A stretch of 64,000 nt of DNA. Origin: Streptomyces sp. 1-11. Its GTDB lineage: Bacteria; Actinomycetota; Actinomycetes; Streptomycetales; Streptomycetaceae. The translations under genes were made by a program, and so were the position numbers. Positions within the stretch are counted from its first letter, which is position 1. Each line of letters begins with the position of its first letter. The notes under the pieces were generated by a model, which was given only the letters and a program-made list of their open reading frames with translations, was not told the origin of the DNA and made no database searches. Location: NCBI RefSeq assembly GCF_007176755.1, contig NZ_BJTV01000001.1:372001-436000 (forward strand), given 5' to 3'. Positions 19,265 to 27,912 of this stretch are shown piece after piece.

Positions 19265-19819
19265 GTGCTCACTGTCGGTGACAAGTTCCCCGAGTTCGAA
19301 CTGACCGCCTGCGTCTCGCTGGAGAAGGGCAAGGAGTTCGAGACGATCAACCACAAGACCTACGAGGGCAAGTGGAAGATCGTCTTTGCCTGGCCCAAGG
19401 ACTTCACCTTCGTGTGCCCGACCGAGATCGCCGCGTTCGGCAAGCTGAACGACGAGTTCGCCGACCGCGACGCCCAGATCCTCGGCTTCTCCGGTGACTC
19501 CGAGTTCGTCCACCACGCCTGGCGCAAGGACCACGACGACCTGCGTGACCTGCCCTTCCCGATGATGGCCGACTCCAAGCACGAGCTGATGCGCGAGCTG
19601 GGCATCGAGGGCGAGGACGGCTTCGCCAAGCGCGCCGTCTTCATCGTCGACCAGAACAACGAGATCCAGTTCTCCATGGTGACCGCCGGTTCCGTCGGCC
19701 GTAACCCCAAGGAGGTCCTGCGGGTCCTCGACGCGCTCCAGACGGACGAGCTGTGCCCCTGCAACTGGAGCAAGGGCGACGAGACGCTCGACCCGGTCGC
19801 GCTGCTGGCCGGTGAGTGA
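19265..19819 (+). CDS. ahpC: Alkyl hydroperoxide reductase, peroxiredoxin subunit
   Basis: A 184-residue typical 2-Cys peroxiredoxin. The GTG at 19265 has AAGGAG five bases upstream and gives the family N-terminus VLTVGDKFPEF. The peroxidatic cysteine sits in DFTFVCPTE (near residue 61) and the resolving cysteine in DELCPCNW (near 170). It reduces hydrogen peroxide and organic peroxides in the cytosol. ahpD follows three bases downstream and is probably translated from the same message. Expression is expected to be OxyR-dependent. Confidence 0.97.
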   Translation: MLTVGDKFPEFELTACVSLEKGKEFETINHKTYEGKWKIVFAWPKDFTFVCPTEIAAFGKLNDEFADRDAQILGFSGDSEFVHHAWRKDHDDLRDLPFPMMADSKHELMRELGIEGEDGFAKRAVFIVDQNNEIQFSMVTAGSVGRNPKEVLRVLDALQTDELCPCNWSKGDETLDPVALLAGE

Positions 19820-19822
19820 CCC

Positions 19823-20365
19823 ATGTCGCTCGACTCGCTGAAGTCCCTCGTCCCGGACTACGCCAAGGACCTGAAGCTCAACCTGGGCTCGGTCATCGGC
19901 AACTCCGACCTGCCGGCGCAGCAGCTGTGGGGCACGGTGCTGGCGACCGCCATCGCCTCCCGCTCCCCGATCGTGCTGCGTGAGCTGGAGCCGGAGGCGA
20001 AGGCGAACCTGTCGCCGGATGCGTACACGGCGGCCAAGGCCGCCGCCGCGGTGATGGCGATGAACAACGTCTTCTACCGCACCCGGCACCTGCTGTCCGA
20101 CCACGAGTACGGCACCCTGCGCGCCGGTCTGCGGATGAACGTCATCGGCAACCCGGGCGTGGAGAAGGTCGACTTCGAGCTGTGGTCCTTCGCGGTCTCG
20201 GCGATCAACGGCTGCGGCATGTGCCTCGACTCGCACGAGCAGGTGCTGCGCAAGGCCGGCGTCGAGCGCGACGTGGTCCAGGAGGCGTTCAAGATCGCGT
20301 CCGTGGTCCAGGCCGTCGGCGTGACCCTCGACGCGGAGGCGGTGCTGGCCCAGGCGGCCGAGTAA
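19823..20365 (+). CDS. ahpD: Alkyl hydroperoxidase AhpD
   Basis: A 180-residue carboxymuconolactone-decarboxylase-fold protein. The catalytic CxxC with its proton-relay histidine appears in [11 protein letters not shown] (near 130-140), and a conserved glutamate lies ahead of it. In mycobacteria AhpD is the thiol adaptor that passes electrons from lipoamide-dependent enzymes to AhpC, and the tight pairing with ahpC here agrees. The three-base spacing after ahpC and the shared terminator indicate a bicistronic message. Confidence 0.96.
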   Translation: MSLDSLKSLVPDYAKDLKLNLGSVIGNSDLPAQQLWGTVLATAIASRSPIVLRELEPEAKANLSPDAYTAAKAAAAVMAMNNVFYRTRHLLSDHEYGTLRAGLRMNVIGNPGVEKVDFELWSFAVSAINGCGMCLDSHEQVLRKAGVERDVVQEAFKIASVVQAVGVTLDAEAVLAQAAE

Positions 20366-20379
20366 CCCGCTCCAGCACA

Positions 20380-20416
20380 CAGCGGCCCCCGCCCATCCGA
20401 TGGGCGGGGGCCGCTG
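20380..20416 (+). terminator. 17-bp perfect hairpin after ahpD
   Basis: Arms 20380-20396 and 20400-20416 with loop CCG, 15 bases after the ahpD stop. Confidence 0.85.
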
Positions 20417-20507
20417 CGCGTTCCGTGATGTGACAAGAACTACTCGTTCCGCTCCGGGTCCGGAACCATGAGTGAACAAGCCGCCGGGCGATGTCCGCTT
20501 CCTCCCG

Positions 20508-20845
20508 TGACACGAAGAAGCTGCGCACGCCCAGGCCCCGAACGCGAAGGTCGTCCTCATGGGCTACCCGCGCCTGGTGGGGAAGGACCACAGCTGCTTA
20601 CCCGGCGCCTGCGAGACCGTGGAGAACGACTGGATCCGGGGCGTCGCCGACAGCCTGGCCACCGAGATGAAGGGAGCCGCCGAGCAGGACGACGGCACGT
20701 GGGCGGTCTTCGCCGACCCGCGGGCAGACTCCGACGGCAAGCCCGCCTGCGGCAGCCCGGAGACCGTCAACGCCCTGGTGGAGAACGGGCGGGAGAAGGC
20801 GGACAAGGAGAGCCCGGACGTGCCTGGTCATACCGCGTCGCGCTC
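20508..20845 (+). pseudogene. Remnant of an SGNH/GDSL hydrolase (secreted lipase/esterase type)
   Basis: In frame 20508-20845 the translation reads AHAQAPNAKVVLMGYPRLV, then CLPGACETVENDW, then WAVFADPRADSDGKPACGSPE. This is the C-terminal third of a Streptomyces SGNH hydrolase, including the APNAKVVxxGYPR strand and paired cysteines. The upstream frame is closed by stops at 20469-20471 and 20505-20507, with no catalytic GDS block. The expected final histidine motif (SFHP) is missing because the sequence diverges at PDVPGHT, where the 3' end of the neighbouring minus-strand gene begins. It is a truncated gene; an ATG at 20559 could still start a 135-residue product. Confidence 0.6.
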
Positions 20846-22180
20846 GCCGCCTGGAGCCGGTACCGCCTCCCGGCCGTCGCGGCCTGCGGCGGGCTCCTCC
20901 TCGCCGCCCTGGTCGTCCTCTACGGCTGACGGCTCGTCCGGGGCGGCGGCCACCTCCGCCGAGTAGGCGCGCAGGTACCCCACCACCGTGTTCGTCACCG
21001 CCACCAGCGGTACGGCCACCACCGCGCCGCCGATGCCGGCCACCATGCCGCCGGCCGCCACCGTCAGGACGACGGCGAGCGGGTGGACCCGGACCGCGCG
21101 GCCCAGGATGAAGGGCTGCAGGACGTGGCCCTCGATCTGCTGGACGGCGAGGACGACCACGAGGGTCATCAGCGCGGTGAAGACGCCCTGCGTCACCAGG
21201 GCCACGATCACCGCGAGGGCGCCGGAGGCGACGGCGCCGACCAGAGGGATGAACGAGAACAGGAAGATGAAGACGGCCAGCGGGACGGCCATCGGCACGT
21301 TGAGGAAGTAGATGCCGATACCGATGAATATGGCGTCGATGAGCGCCACCAGCACCGTGCCCCGAACGTAGGCCGTCAGGGTGCTCCAGGCGCGCGGGCC
21401 GGCGCCGGCCACGCCCGGGCGGGCCGCGGAGGGCACCAGCTTCAGGAACCACTGCCAGATGCGCTTGCCGTCGTAGAGCAGGAACAGCGTCGAGAAGAAC
21501 ACCAGCAGGATGCCGGTCAGCGCCTCGACGACGACCTGAACGCCTTCCAGGCCCGCGGACGTTATCTGGTCGGTGTTCGCGCCGATGGCCTCGCGGAGGT
21601 TCTTGGCGATCTGGTTGATCTGTTTGTCGGTGACGTGGAAGGGGCTCTTCAGCAGCCAGTTGCGCAGGTCGTCGATGCCGCTCTGGATCTGGTTGGAGAG
21701 CGTGTCGATGTTCTCCATGACCTGCCAGGTCACGAACCAGCCCATCAGGCCGATGACGACGAACCCGAGGATCGCGGTCAGCGCGGTCGCCGGACCGCGC
21801 GGCACGCCGTGCCGGGTCAGCCGGGCGACCGTCGGCTGGAGCAGCGCGGTGACCAGCAGGGCGATGACGAACGTGAAGACGACGAGCTGGACGGCGCTGA
21901 TGACCCGCATCAGGACCCACACGGTGCCGGCCAGGACCAGCAGGCGCCAGCCCGCCTCGGCGGCGACCCGCACACCCCAGGGCACGGCCTGGGCCGGGTC
22001 GGGCCGTGGTCCGGCCGGTGCGGCGGGCCGGGGGACGTGCGGCACGGGGTCGGCGACCCGCTCGGCCACGCGGTCGGACCCGGTGTCCTTCTCCACTTCG
22101 GCGCGGCGCTCGTCCAACCGCTCACTCATCTCGGTCAGTCCGGCACCCAGCCGGCCCAGCCACCCTGGCACTCGCGACAT
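20828..22180 (-). CDS. AI-2E family (YdiK/PerM-like) membrane transporter
   Basis: A 450-residue integral membrane protein starting at ATG 22180 with GAGGA seven bases upstream; an upstream in-frame start lacks a site. The N-terminal 90 residues are charged and cytosolic. About eight membrane helices follow, with the family features of a long central amphipathic domain (about 175-260) and the motif FSFIPLVGAVASGALAVIVAL, then HVLQPFILGRAVRVHPLAVV. The substrate is uncertain: the family includes autoinducer-2 exporters and Na/H antiporters. The acidic C-terminal tail after SAEVAAAPDE runs into the hydrolase remnant on the other strand and may not be ancestral. Confidence 0.88.
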   Translation of the reverse strand: MSRVPGWLGRLGAGLTEMSERLDERRAEVEKDTGSDRVAERVADPVPHVPRPAAPAGPRPDPAQAVPWGVRVAAEAGWRLLVLAGTVWVLMRVISAVQLVVFTFVIALLVTALLQPTVARLTRHGVPRGPATALTAILGFVVIGLMGWFVTWQVMENIDTLSNQIQSGIDDLRNWLLKSPFHVTDKQINQIAKNLREAIGANTDQITSAGLEGVQVVVEALTGILLVFFSTLFLLYDGKRIWQWFLKLVPSAARPGVAGAGPRAWSTLTAYVRGTVLVALIDAIFIGIGIYFLNVPMAVPLAVFIFLFSFIPLVGAVASGALAVIVALVTQGVFTALMTLVVVLAVQQIEGHVLQPFILGRAVRVHPLAVVLTVAAGGMVAGIGGAVVAVPLVAVTNTVVGYLRAYSAEVAAAPDEPSAVEDDQGGEEEPAAGRDGREAVPAPGGERDAV

Positions 22181-22330
22181 GATCCGTCCTCTTCCCCCGC
22201 CTCCCGGGTGTACGCCACCGCTCACCGGGGAGCCGTTCGCGTACGACCGTACAGTGCGAAAGCCCCTCCCCCTAGGACGGGGAGGGGCTGCGCGAGGTCG
22301 AGCGGGGGCCGGCCGGGGCCGGCGGCCGGT

Positions 22331-23029
22331 CTAGTACCAGCTGTTGGCCTGCCAGAACGACCAGGCGCCACAGGGGCTGTGGTACCGCTCGTTCATGTAG
22401 TTGAGGCCCCACTTGATCTGGGTAGCCGGGTTGGTCCGCCAGTCGGCGCCGGCGGAGGCGTACTTGCCGGCGGGGAGAGCCTGGAAGAGACCGTAGGCAC
22501 CGGAGGAGGCGTTGACCGCCTGGTAGTTCCAGCTCGACTCGTGGTTCACGATGTTGCTGAAGCACTGGAACTGGTCGGCCGCCACCATCTGACGCGCCAT
22601 CGCCTGGATCTGCGCCACGGTGTAGCTGCCCTGCACCGGGAAGCTGGAGGAGTCCCGGGTGGAGCGGGTGGCCGCGGCCTTGGCCTCGGCACGCGCCTTG
22701 GCGGCGGCCTCGGCCGCCTTCTCGGCGGCGGCCTTCTTGGCGACCGCGGTCTCGGCGGCGGCCTTGCGGGCTGCTTCCTCGGCGTCCTTCTTGGCGCTCG
22801 CGTCAGCGGCGATGGCCTGCGCGTCCGCCTGCTGCGTCAGGGACGCGGTCTGCACCTGGGCCTGCTGACCCGCGGGTATGTCCGCGAGAAGCGTGGTGTC
22901 GGCTACTGCCGTCGCCTCGGCGTCGTTGTTCTGCGCGGTGCTGCCCGAGGCCACACCCACGACGCTTCCGACGGCGGTGACCGCGGTGGCCGAGGCCACT
23001 GCGAATCCCCGGACCGAAATCCGGCTCAC
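22331..23029 (-). CDS. Secreted lysozyme-like (SLT/resuscitation-factor type) transglycosylase
   Basis: A 232-residue protein. I chose the GTG at 23029 because GGAAGGA lies five bases upstream; an ATG at 23047 would add six residues. Residues 1-35 are a signal peptide. About 65-140 is an Ala/Lys/Glu-rich coiled-coil stretch, and about 150-232 is a lysozyme-like domain (QCFSNIVNHESSWNYQAVN with the catalytic glutamate, SGAYGLFQALP, GLNYMNERYHSPCGAWSFW). It should cleave peptidoglycan during growth or germination. Related Streptomyces genes are often under a c-di-AMP riboswitch, but I see none here. Confidence 0.88.
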   Translation of the reverse strand: MSRISVRGFAVASATAVTAVGSVVGVASGSTAQNNDAEATAVADTTLLADIPAGQQAQVQTASLTQQADAQAIAADASAKKDAEEAARKAAAETAVAKKAAAEKAAEAAAKARAEAKAAATRSTRDSSSFPVQGSYTVAQIQAMARQMVAADQFQCFSNIVNHESSWNYQAVNASSGAYGLFQALPAGKYASAGADWRTNPATQIKWGLNYMNERYHSPCGAWSFWQANSWY

Positions 23030-23370
23030 ACGGTTTCCTTCCAGCATCGCCCGCTTCGGTGACCCTGGCGGACGCAATCGTGCCCCTTGGCACTGGCCTC
23101 CCAACTGCGGGGTCACGGGAGGCGCGGGCCCGGTGGGCAACTCCCTTGCGAGGAGCGCCGCGTGGTGCGCGGGCGGCATACGACGACGCTGTGGAGTTGG
23201 GGTGGTGCTGCTGTGGTGCCGTACCGCTGGGGGTACAGGTGTGTCGTATGCGGGGCCTGACAGGAGTGAGACTCTGCCGTAACCAGACACCGGGTGGCAA
23301 TTCCGAGTTGCGTGTGAAAGCTCACACCTCGTTTGCCCCAGCGGTTTTCAGGAAATCCCCCCACGCGAAG
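23030..23370 (-). other. 341-bp leader/promoter region of the transglycosylase gene
   Basis: No gene is supported. On the minus strand it contains the 5' leader of the secreted transglycosylase. I looked for ydaO (c-di-AMP) riboswitch hallmarks, such as paired GGGG and GGTGAAT-type elements, and did not find them. No clear -10/-35 pair was assigned. Confidence 0.4.
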
Positions 23371-23410
23371 GCGCCGCCCGGCTAAGCTCTTCGGCTTTGC
23401 CGGGCGGCGC
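23371..23410 (-). terminator. Terminator of the PhoH gene
   Basis: 12-bp perfect arms 23371-23382 and 23399-23410 with an inner AAGC/GCTT stem and a TCTTCG loop. It lies just after the stop codon of the minus-strand PhoH gene. Confidence 0.75.
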
Positions 23411-23428
23411 CCGTCGGGCTCACTCCCG

Positions 23429-24754
23429 TCAGATATGGCCCTCTTCGAGCATTTCCGTGACAAGGGCCGCGATCTGGGATCTCTCGGACCGGGTCAGGGT
23501 GACGTGGGCGAAGAGCGGATGCCCCTTCAGCTTCTCGACCACGGCCACGACACCGTCGTAGCGGCCGACCCTCAGGTTGTCCCGCTGCGCCACGTCATGG
23601 GTCAGGACGACCCGCGAGTTGGCGCCGATCCGGGACAGGACGGTCAGCAGCACGTTCCGTTCCAGGGACTGCGCCTCGTCGACGATCACGAAGGCGTCGT
23701 GCAGGGAGCGGCCCCGGATGTGGGTCAGGGGCAGGACCTCCAGCATGCCCCGGGCGGTGACCTCCTCGATGACCTCACGGCTGGTGACGGCGGAGAGCGT
23801 GTCGAAGACGGCCTGGGCCCACGGGCTCATCTTCTCGGCCTCGGAACCCGGCAGATAGCCCAGCTCCTGCCCGCCGACCGCGTACAGCGGCCGGAAGACC
23901 ATCACCTTCTGGTGCTGACGGCGCTCCAGGACCGCCTCCAGGCCCGCGCACAGCGCGAGCGCCGACTTGCCGGTGCCGGCCCGGCCGCCCATCGAGACGA
24001 TGCCGACGTCCGGGTCGAGCAGCAGGTCGAGCGCGATGCGCTGCTCGGCGCTGCGGCCCTTGATGCCGAACGCCTCCCGGTCGCCGCGCACCAGCCGGAC
24101 GTTCCCCTCGGCCGTGACCCGGCCGAGCGCCTTGCCGCGCTCGGACTGGATGGTCAGGCCGGTGTGCACGGGGAGGCCGGAGGCCTCCGGCACGTACACG
24201 TGGCCCTCCTCGAACAGGGTGTCCACCTGTTCGCCCGGAAGCGTCAGTTCGGACATCCCGGTCCATCCGGAGTTCTCCGTGATGGCGAGTTCGGCCCGGT
24301 ACTCCTCGGCCAGCAGGCCGACCGAGGACGCCTTGATCCTGAGCGGCAGGTCCTTCGAGACGACCGTGACGTCGTATCCCTCGGCCTGCAGGTTGCGGGC
24401 CACCGCGAGGATGCGTGAGTCGTTGTCCCCCAGGCGGTAGCCGGTGGGCAGCACGCTGGGGTCCGAGTGGTTGAGCTCGACACGGACGGTTCCGCCCAGT
24501 TCGCCGATCGGGATGGGGGCGTCGAGGCGACCGTGCTTCACCCGGTAGTCGTCCAGCAGGCGCAGCGCCTGGCGGGCGAAGTAGCCGAGTTCGGGATGGT
24601 GCCGCTTGGCCTCCAGTTCCGTGACCACGACGACGGGGAGCACGACCTCGTGCTCCTCGAAGCGGGTCAGGGCGTTGGGGTCGGCCAGCAGGACGCTGGT
24701 GTCGAGAACATACGTGCGCCGGTCGGGCTTGTGGCGCTTTGTGCTGGTCACCAC
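23429..24754 (-). CDS. phoH: PIN-PhoH fusion protein (PhoH2, RNA-unwinding nuclease type)
   Basis: A 441-residue protein. A PIN nuclease domain covers about 12-150 ([16 protein letters not shown], acidic active-site residues, [12 protein letters not shown]). A PhoH ATPase domain covers about 235-435, with Walker [15 protein letters not shown] (near 254-267) and Walker [16 protein letters not shown] (near 352). Mycobacterial PhoH2 is a sequence-specific RNA helicase and ribonuclease. Streptomyces and mycobacterial copies are large single proteins like this one. The name reflects homology to E. coli PhoH, but phosphate control is not shown. Confidence 0.94.
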   Translation of the reverse strand: MVTSTKRHKPDRRTYVLDTSVLLADPNALTRFEEHEVVLPVVVVTELEAKRHHPELGYFARQALRLLDDYRVKHGRLDAPIPIGELGGTVRVELNHSDPSVLPTGYRLGDNDSRILAVARNLQAEGYDVTVVSKDLPLRIKASSVGLLAEEYRAELAITENSGWTGMSELTLPGEQVDTLFEEGHVYVPEASGLPVHTGLTIQSERGKALGRVTAEGNVRLVRGDREAFGIKGRSAEQRIALDLLLDPDVGIVSMGGRAGTGKSALALCAGLEAVLERRQHQKVMVFRPLYAVGGQELGYLPGSEAEKMSPWAQAVFDTLSAVTSREVIEEVTARGMLEVLPLTHIRGRSLHDAFVIVDEAQSLERNVLLTVLSRIGANSRVVLTHDVAQRDNLRVGRYDGVVAVVEKLKGHPLFAHVTLTRSERSQIAALVTEMLEEGHI

Positions 24755-25085
24755 GGAAGGACGTACCCCCTCGGATGAGGTCGGGGAGCGACGAAGCGGA
24801 AGCCGGGCCGGGAGGGCGGGAGCATTGCGACCGGTCCCCGGCTCCCGCGCAGGACGGGCCGGACACCGGACCTCCGCGGCTGCTTCCGAGCGGTGACCGC
24901 ACGGTCGGGCTGGTGCAAAGGGCCTCCCGGGCGGACGGCCCCGTGCCGCCCGCTGAGATCCGACACCCGTGGTTCGGGTGTCGACCTGCTTGCCTTATGC
25001 CCTCTAAAAAGCGCCGCCATGCCGAAGTGGCCGACAGCGAGCCGGTGAACTGCTTGTTACTTCCGGCCCAACCGGGGTATACGGG
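24755..25085. other. About 330 bp intergenic region between phoH and the prenyltransferase gene
   Basis: It holds the promoter region of phoH (minus strand). There is a small 9-bp hairpin at 24961-24983 (arms CGACACCCG) and a locally AT-richer patch near 24995-25010. A 90-codon frame spans most of it on minus but has no ribosome site and no recognisable domain, so I do not call it a gene. Confidence 0.4.
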
Positions 25086-25117
25086 ACGCCCCGCCGGTGC
25101 GGTGGCCGGCGGGGCGT
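25086..25117 (-). terminator. Terminator after the cis-prenyltransferase gene
   Basis: 12-bp perfect arms 25086-25097 and 25106-25117 with an eight-base loop, 22 bases past the stop codon on minus. Confidence 0.75.
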
Positions 25118-25138
25118 GCGGTGCGGGCGGGTGCGGCG

Positions 25139-25912
25139 TCAGCCGCCGTAACGGCGGTGACGTGCGGCGTAGTCGCGCAGCGCGCGCAGGAAGTCCACCT
25201 TGCGGAAGGCCGGCCAGAAGACTTCGCAGAAGTAGTACTCGGAGTGGGCGGTCTGCCAGAGCATGAATCCGGACAGCCGCTGCTCACCGCTGGTGCGGAT
25301 GACGAGGTCGGGGTCGGGCTGGTCGCCGGTGTAGAGGTGACGGCCGATCATGTCGACGTCGACGGACTCGGCGAGGCCCTCCAGCGACACGCCCTTGTCC
25401 TGGGCGTCGAGGAGCATGGAGCGCACGGCGTCGGCGATCTCCTGGCGGCCGCCGTAGCCGATGGCCACGTTGACCACTATCCCGCCGACGTCGGCGGTGC
25501 TCTCCTCGGCGTCCTTGAGGACCTGCTGCATCCCGGCCGGCAGCAGGTCGCGGGTGCCGACGTGGTGGACGCGCCAGCGGCCGTCGGCGGCGAGGGCGCG
25601 GACGACGTCCTCGATGATGCCGAGGAGCGGGACCAGCTCCTCCTGCGGGCGGTCGAAGTTGTCGGTGGACAGCAGCCACAGGGTGACGACCTCGACGTCC
25701 GTCTCGGCGCACCAGCCGAGGAACTCCCCGATCTTCTCGGCACCGGCCCGGTGGCCGTGGACCGTGGTGGAACCGGCTGCCTTCGCCCAGCGGCGGTTGC
25801 CGTCCATGATGACGCCGATGTGCTTGGGCACCTGAGCGTGGTCCAGGTGGCCTTCCACCCGGCGTGCGTACAGCCTGACGAGCAGGCCGCGCAGCTTGTC
25901 GCGCAGGTTCAC
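25139..25912 (-). CDS. uppS: cis-prenyltransferase (isoprenyl/undecaprenyl diphosphate synthase family)
   Basis: A 257-residue Z-type prenyltransferase. The GTG at 25912 fits the family N-terminus (VNLRDKLRGLLVRLY) and has GAAGGG upstream. HIGVIMDGNRRWAK at about 31-44 contains the catalytic Asp37. HGHRAGAEK and, near the C-terminus, RTSGEQRLSGFMLWQ are substrate-binding motifs. It condenses isopentenyl diphosphate on an allylic primer to make lipid carrier or its C15 precursor. The N-terminus resembles mycobacterial Rv1086 (Z,E-farnesyl diphosphate synthase), so this may be the short-chain paralogue rather than the main undecaprenyl enzyme. Confidence 0.93.
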   Translation of the reverse strand: MNLRDKLRGLLVRLYARRVEGHLDHAQVPKHIGVIMDGNRRWAKAAGSTTVHGHRAGAEKIGEFLGWCAETDVEVVTLWLLSTDNFDRPQEELVPLLGIIEDVVRALAADGRWRVHHVGTRDLLPAGMQQVLKDAEESTADVGGIVVNVAIGYGGRQEIADAVRSMLLDAQDKGVSLEGLAESVDVDMIGRHLYTGDQPDPDLVIRTSGEQRLSGFMLWQTAHSEYYFCEVFWPAFRKVDFLRALRDYAARHRRYGG

Positions 25913-26014
25913 GGGAAAGACCCTTCGGGTTCGGGCGGGTTTCGAGAGTACCCCTGCCGGCGGCTCGCCCCCCCGAGGTGGGGACGCCGGCCCCCTGCCA
26001 GGTGGTTCCCGAAG

Positions 26015-26056
26015 AAAAAACGGGCCGGTCCGTGGGGGGGGAGACGGACCGGCCCG
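26015..26056 (-). terminator. Intrinsic terminator with T tract about 105 bases upstream of the prenyltransferase start
   Basis: Arms 26021-26033 and 26044-26056 pair perfectly over 13 bases; on minus the stem is followed directly by TTTTTTCTTC. This is a much more canonical terminator than others in the window. It sits in the leader of the minus-strand prenyltransferase gene with no gene upstream that needs it. Confidence 0.8.
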
Positions 26057-26349
26057 AGGGGGGGTTTCCACCATAACCCTTCGTAAGGGCCGGCGCGTGC
26101 ATCGGCGGCGCACAACTACTCTCCGGAATCACCCGGCGACGTCCAGGTGTGCGCGGAATACTGGATTCAGGGCCGTTCCATGGCCGATCCACAGCGGATT
26201 CCCAGGGAAAACGCGGCACGATCGGCGGGATCGAGGGGGTTTGGGCCGTCTTGGTGAAAGCTCGGCGAGTTGCCCCGGGGTCCCTCCGACGGACTACCCC
26301 GGGAGCGAACGGCGGCTTGACGGCCCGGCCGGGGCTCACGCGGTGCGTC

Positions 26350-26386
26350 GCGGCACCGCGCGGCCCCCTCCACCGCGCGGTGCCGC
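26350..26386. repeat. 14-bp perfect inverted repeat in noncoding DNA
   Basis: Arms 26350-26363 and 26373-26386 (GCGGCACCGCGCGG and its complement) around a nine-base loop. No T tract on either side. It could be an RNA stem in the long leader, or a terminator for an unannotated transcript. Confidence 0.65.
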
Positions 26387-26529
26387 CCGCGCTGCTTTGC
26401 TGGCGCGAATAACCTTGGTCTGAACCTACGTGACGCATGGGGCGGATGTGAACCGCTCCCGATAACGATGTGGAAACCCCGGGGAAAGCGCGGGTGAACC
26501 CGGGCGCCGGAACGCCCGGCTCCGCCTCC

Positions 26530-27318
26530 TTACCGGGAGGCCGGTCTGCGGGCGTCGAAGAGGTGCCGCGCGCTGTGCGCCACGAACGGCCCGTCCTGCT
26601 CGATCCGCTCGTGCAGGGCGCGGAGCCGGGGCAGGTACTCCTCCACCGTGAAGCCCGGGACCATCCAGACCACCTTGCGCAGGAAGTGCACGACGGCGGC
26701 GATGTCGTGGAACTCCATCCGCAGCCGCTCCGCCCGCAGCTCCACGACCTCCAGCCCGGCCGCCTCGGCGTCCCTGCGCTCGCCCTCGGGGTCGCGCCCC
26801 CGGCGCACGGACTCCGGCTGGGGCCCGAGGAAGTACTCGACCAGCTCGAACACGCTGGCGGGCCCGACGTGCTGGGCGAAGTAGGTGCCGCCGGGCCGCA
26901 GCACCCGCGCGATCTCCGCCCAGTGCGGGGTCACCGGGTGCCGGCTGAGCACCAGGTCGAAGGCCCCGTCGGCGAACGGCAGCGGCGCGTCGTCCGCCGC
27001 GGCCACGACCACCACGCCCCGCGGCCGCAGCAGGGCGGTGGCCTTCGCGACGTTCGGCGGCCACCCTTCCGTGGCGGCGACGAGGCGCGGCCGGTCCGGT
27101 TCCGCCCGGCCCAGCGCGAAGTCGAGCACCTCGCCGCCCCCGGTCTGGACGTCCAGCGCGGCCCCGGCCCGCGCCAGCCGCTCCCCCGCCGACCGGGCGT
27201 ACCCCCAGGAGGGCCGTGCCTCGTCGGCCCGGCCCTCGAACCAGGAGAAGTCCCATCCCTCGGTGGGCACGGCGGCGCCCTCGGCCACGAGGTCCTCGAA
27301 GGAGCGGTTGTCCGTCAT
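26530..27318 (-). CDS. Class I SAM-dependent methyltransferase
   Basis: A 262-residue protein from ATG 27318 (MTDNRSFEDLVAEG). The Rossmann methyltransferase fold is visible: ALDVQTGGGEVLDFAL (motif I, near 58-70), VVVVAAADDAPLPFADGAFDLVLSRH (motif II to IV, near 100-125), and RVLRPGGTYFAQHVGP (motif V/VI). This is the UbiE/Methyltransf_11 layout. The substrate is not evident. It is divergent from the DinB gene with only 53 bases between, so the two share a promoter region. Confidence 0.88.
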   Translation of the reverse strand: MTDNRSFEDLVAEGAAVPTEGWDFSWFEGRADEARPSWGYARSAGERLARAGAALDVQTGGGEVLDFALGRAEPDRPRLVAATEGWPPNVAKATALLRPRGVVVVAAADDAPLPFADGAFDLVLSRHPVTPHWAEIARVLRPGGTYFAQHVGPASVFELVEYFLGPQPESVRRGRDPEGERRDAEAAGLEVVELRAERLRMEFHDIAAVVHFLRKVVWMVPGFTVEEYLPRLRALHERIEQDGPFVAHSARHLFDARRPASR

Positions 27319-27371
27319 GGACCTCATCGTCGCAGCCCCGGTGTCATCGGCTCCTGCTAATTTCCGCGTCC

Positions 27372-27878
27372 ATGACGAACTCACCCGCCGGCGCCGCCGA
27401 CGAGAAGGACATCCTGCGCGCGAGCCTGGACCGCCACCGGGACGCCGTGCTCTGGAAGCTCGACGGCCTGGACGACGAACAGCTGCGCCGCCCCATGACG
27501 CCGACCGGGACCACCCTGCTGGGCCTGGTCAAGCATCTGGCCTCGGTGGAGTACGGCTGGTTCGTGGGGACGTTCGGCGGCGAGGTGGAGCCCCTGTGGT
27601 TCGACCCGTACACGGAGGAGGACCTGCGGATCGCCCCCGACGAGACGACGGACCGCATCGTCGCCTTCCACGGCCGCGCCCGCGCCGCCGCGGACCGGGT
27701 GATCTCCGAGCTGCCCCTGGACACCCTGGGCCGCCCCGCCTGGCGCGACCGGCCCGTCTCCCTGCGCTGGACCCTCGTCCACATGACCACGGAGACGGCC
27801 CGGCACGCCGGCCACATGGACATCCTGCGGGAGCTGATCGACGGCGCCACGGGCGACCACCGCCCGGCGGCCGGCTGA
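27372..27878 (+). CDS. DinB/DUF664 family protein
   Basis: A 168-residue four-helix-bundle protein. Three histidines that bind a divalent metal in the DinB superfamily are visible: KHLASVEYGWF (near 55), and HMTTETARHAGHMD (near 138-150). In actinobacteria, members include mycothiol-dependent enzymes such as maleylpyruvate isomerase and S-transferases, so a thiol-transfer or detoxification role is plausible. The ATG at 27372 lacks a strong ribosome site. A hairpin follows the gene. Confidence 0.88.
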   Translation: MTNSPAGAADEKDILRASLDRHRDAVLWKLDGLDDEQLRRPMTPTGTTLLGLVKHLASVEYGWFVGTFGGEVEPLWFDPYTEEDLRIAPDETTDRIVAFHGRARAAADRVISELPLDTLGRPAWRDRPVSLRWTLVHMTTETARHAGHMDILRELIDGATGDHRPAAG

Positions 27879-27882
27879 TCGG

Positions 27883-27909
27883 CGGGGGCCGGTGCGGCAC
27901 CGGCCCCCG
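27883..27909. terminator. Hairpin between convergent DinB and GNAT genes
   Basis: GC-rich inverted repeat of about 13 bases per arm (CGGGGGCCGGTGC and its complement) with a very short loop, between the two stop codons. Confidence 0.7.
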
Positions 27910-27912
27910 GCC

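Larger units (their letters stand above)
25913..26529 (-). other. 617-bp structured noncoding region upstream of the prenyltransferase gene
   Basis: No convincing gene on either strand. It contains two strong inverted repeats: a terminator-type hairpin with a T tract at 26015-26056 (minus) and a 14-bp perfect stem at 26350-26386. A weaker CCCCGGG pairing lies at about 26275-26313. Reading on minus, it looks like a long untranslated leader with an internal terminator, or a separate small RNA ending before the gene. Confidence 0.5.

Noticed and set aside
23030..23290. Possible ydaO c-di-AMP riboswitch before the secreted transglycosylase
   Set aside because: Known for related Streptomyces wall hydrolases, but the conserved sequence blocks are not visible on the minus strand here.
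24748..25020. 90-codon minus-strand frame between phoH and the prenyltransferase gene
   Set aside because: No ribosome site, Arg/Pro/Gly-rich composition typical of noncoding frames in high-GC DNA, and it runs into the phoH start.
26073..26102. Alternative upstream starts that would extend the prenyltransferase N-terminus or encode a leader peptide
   Set aside because: They would translate through the T-tract terminator, lack a well-spaced ribosome site, and add Pro-rich sequence not seen in the family.
26420..26470. Two GTTCA elements resembling PhoP boxes
   Set aside because: They are 28 bases apart, not on the 11-base repeat register of PhoP direct repeats, and lack the second half of each box.
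26426..27256. 276-codon minus frame overlapping the methyltransferase gene
   Set aside because: Same-strand frame shadow; the methyltransferase frame has intact SAM-binding motifs.
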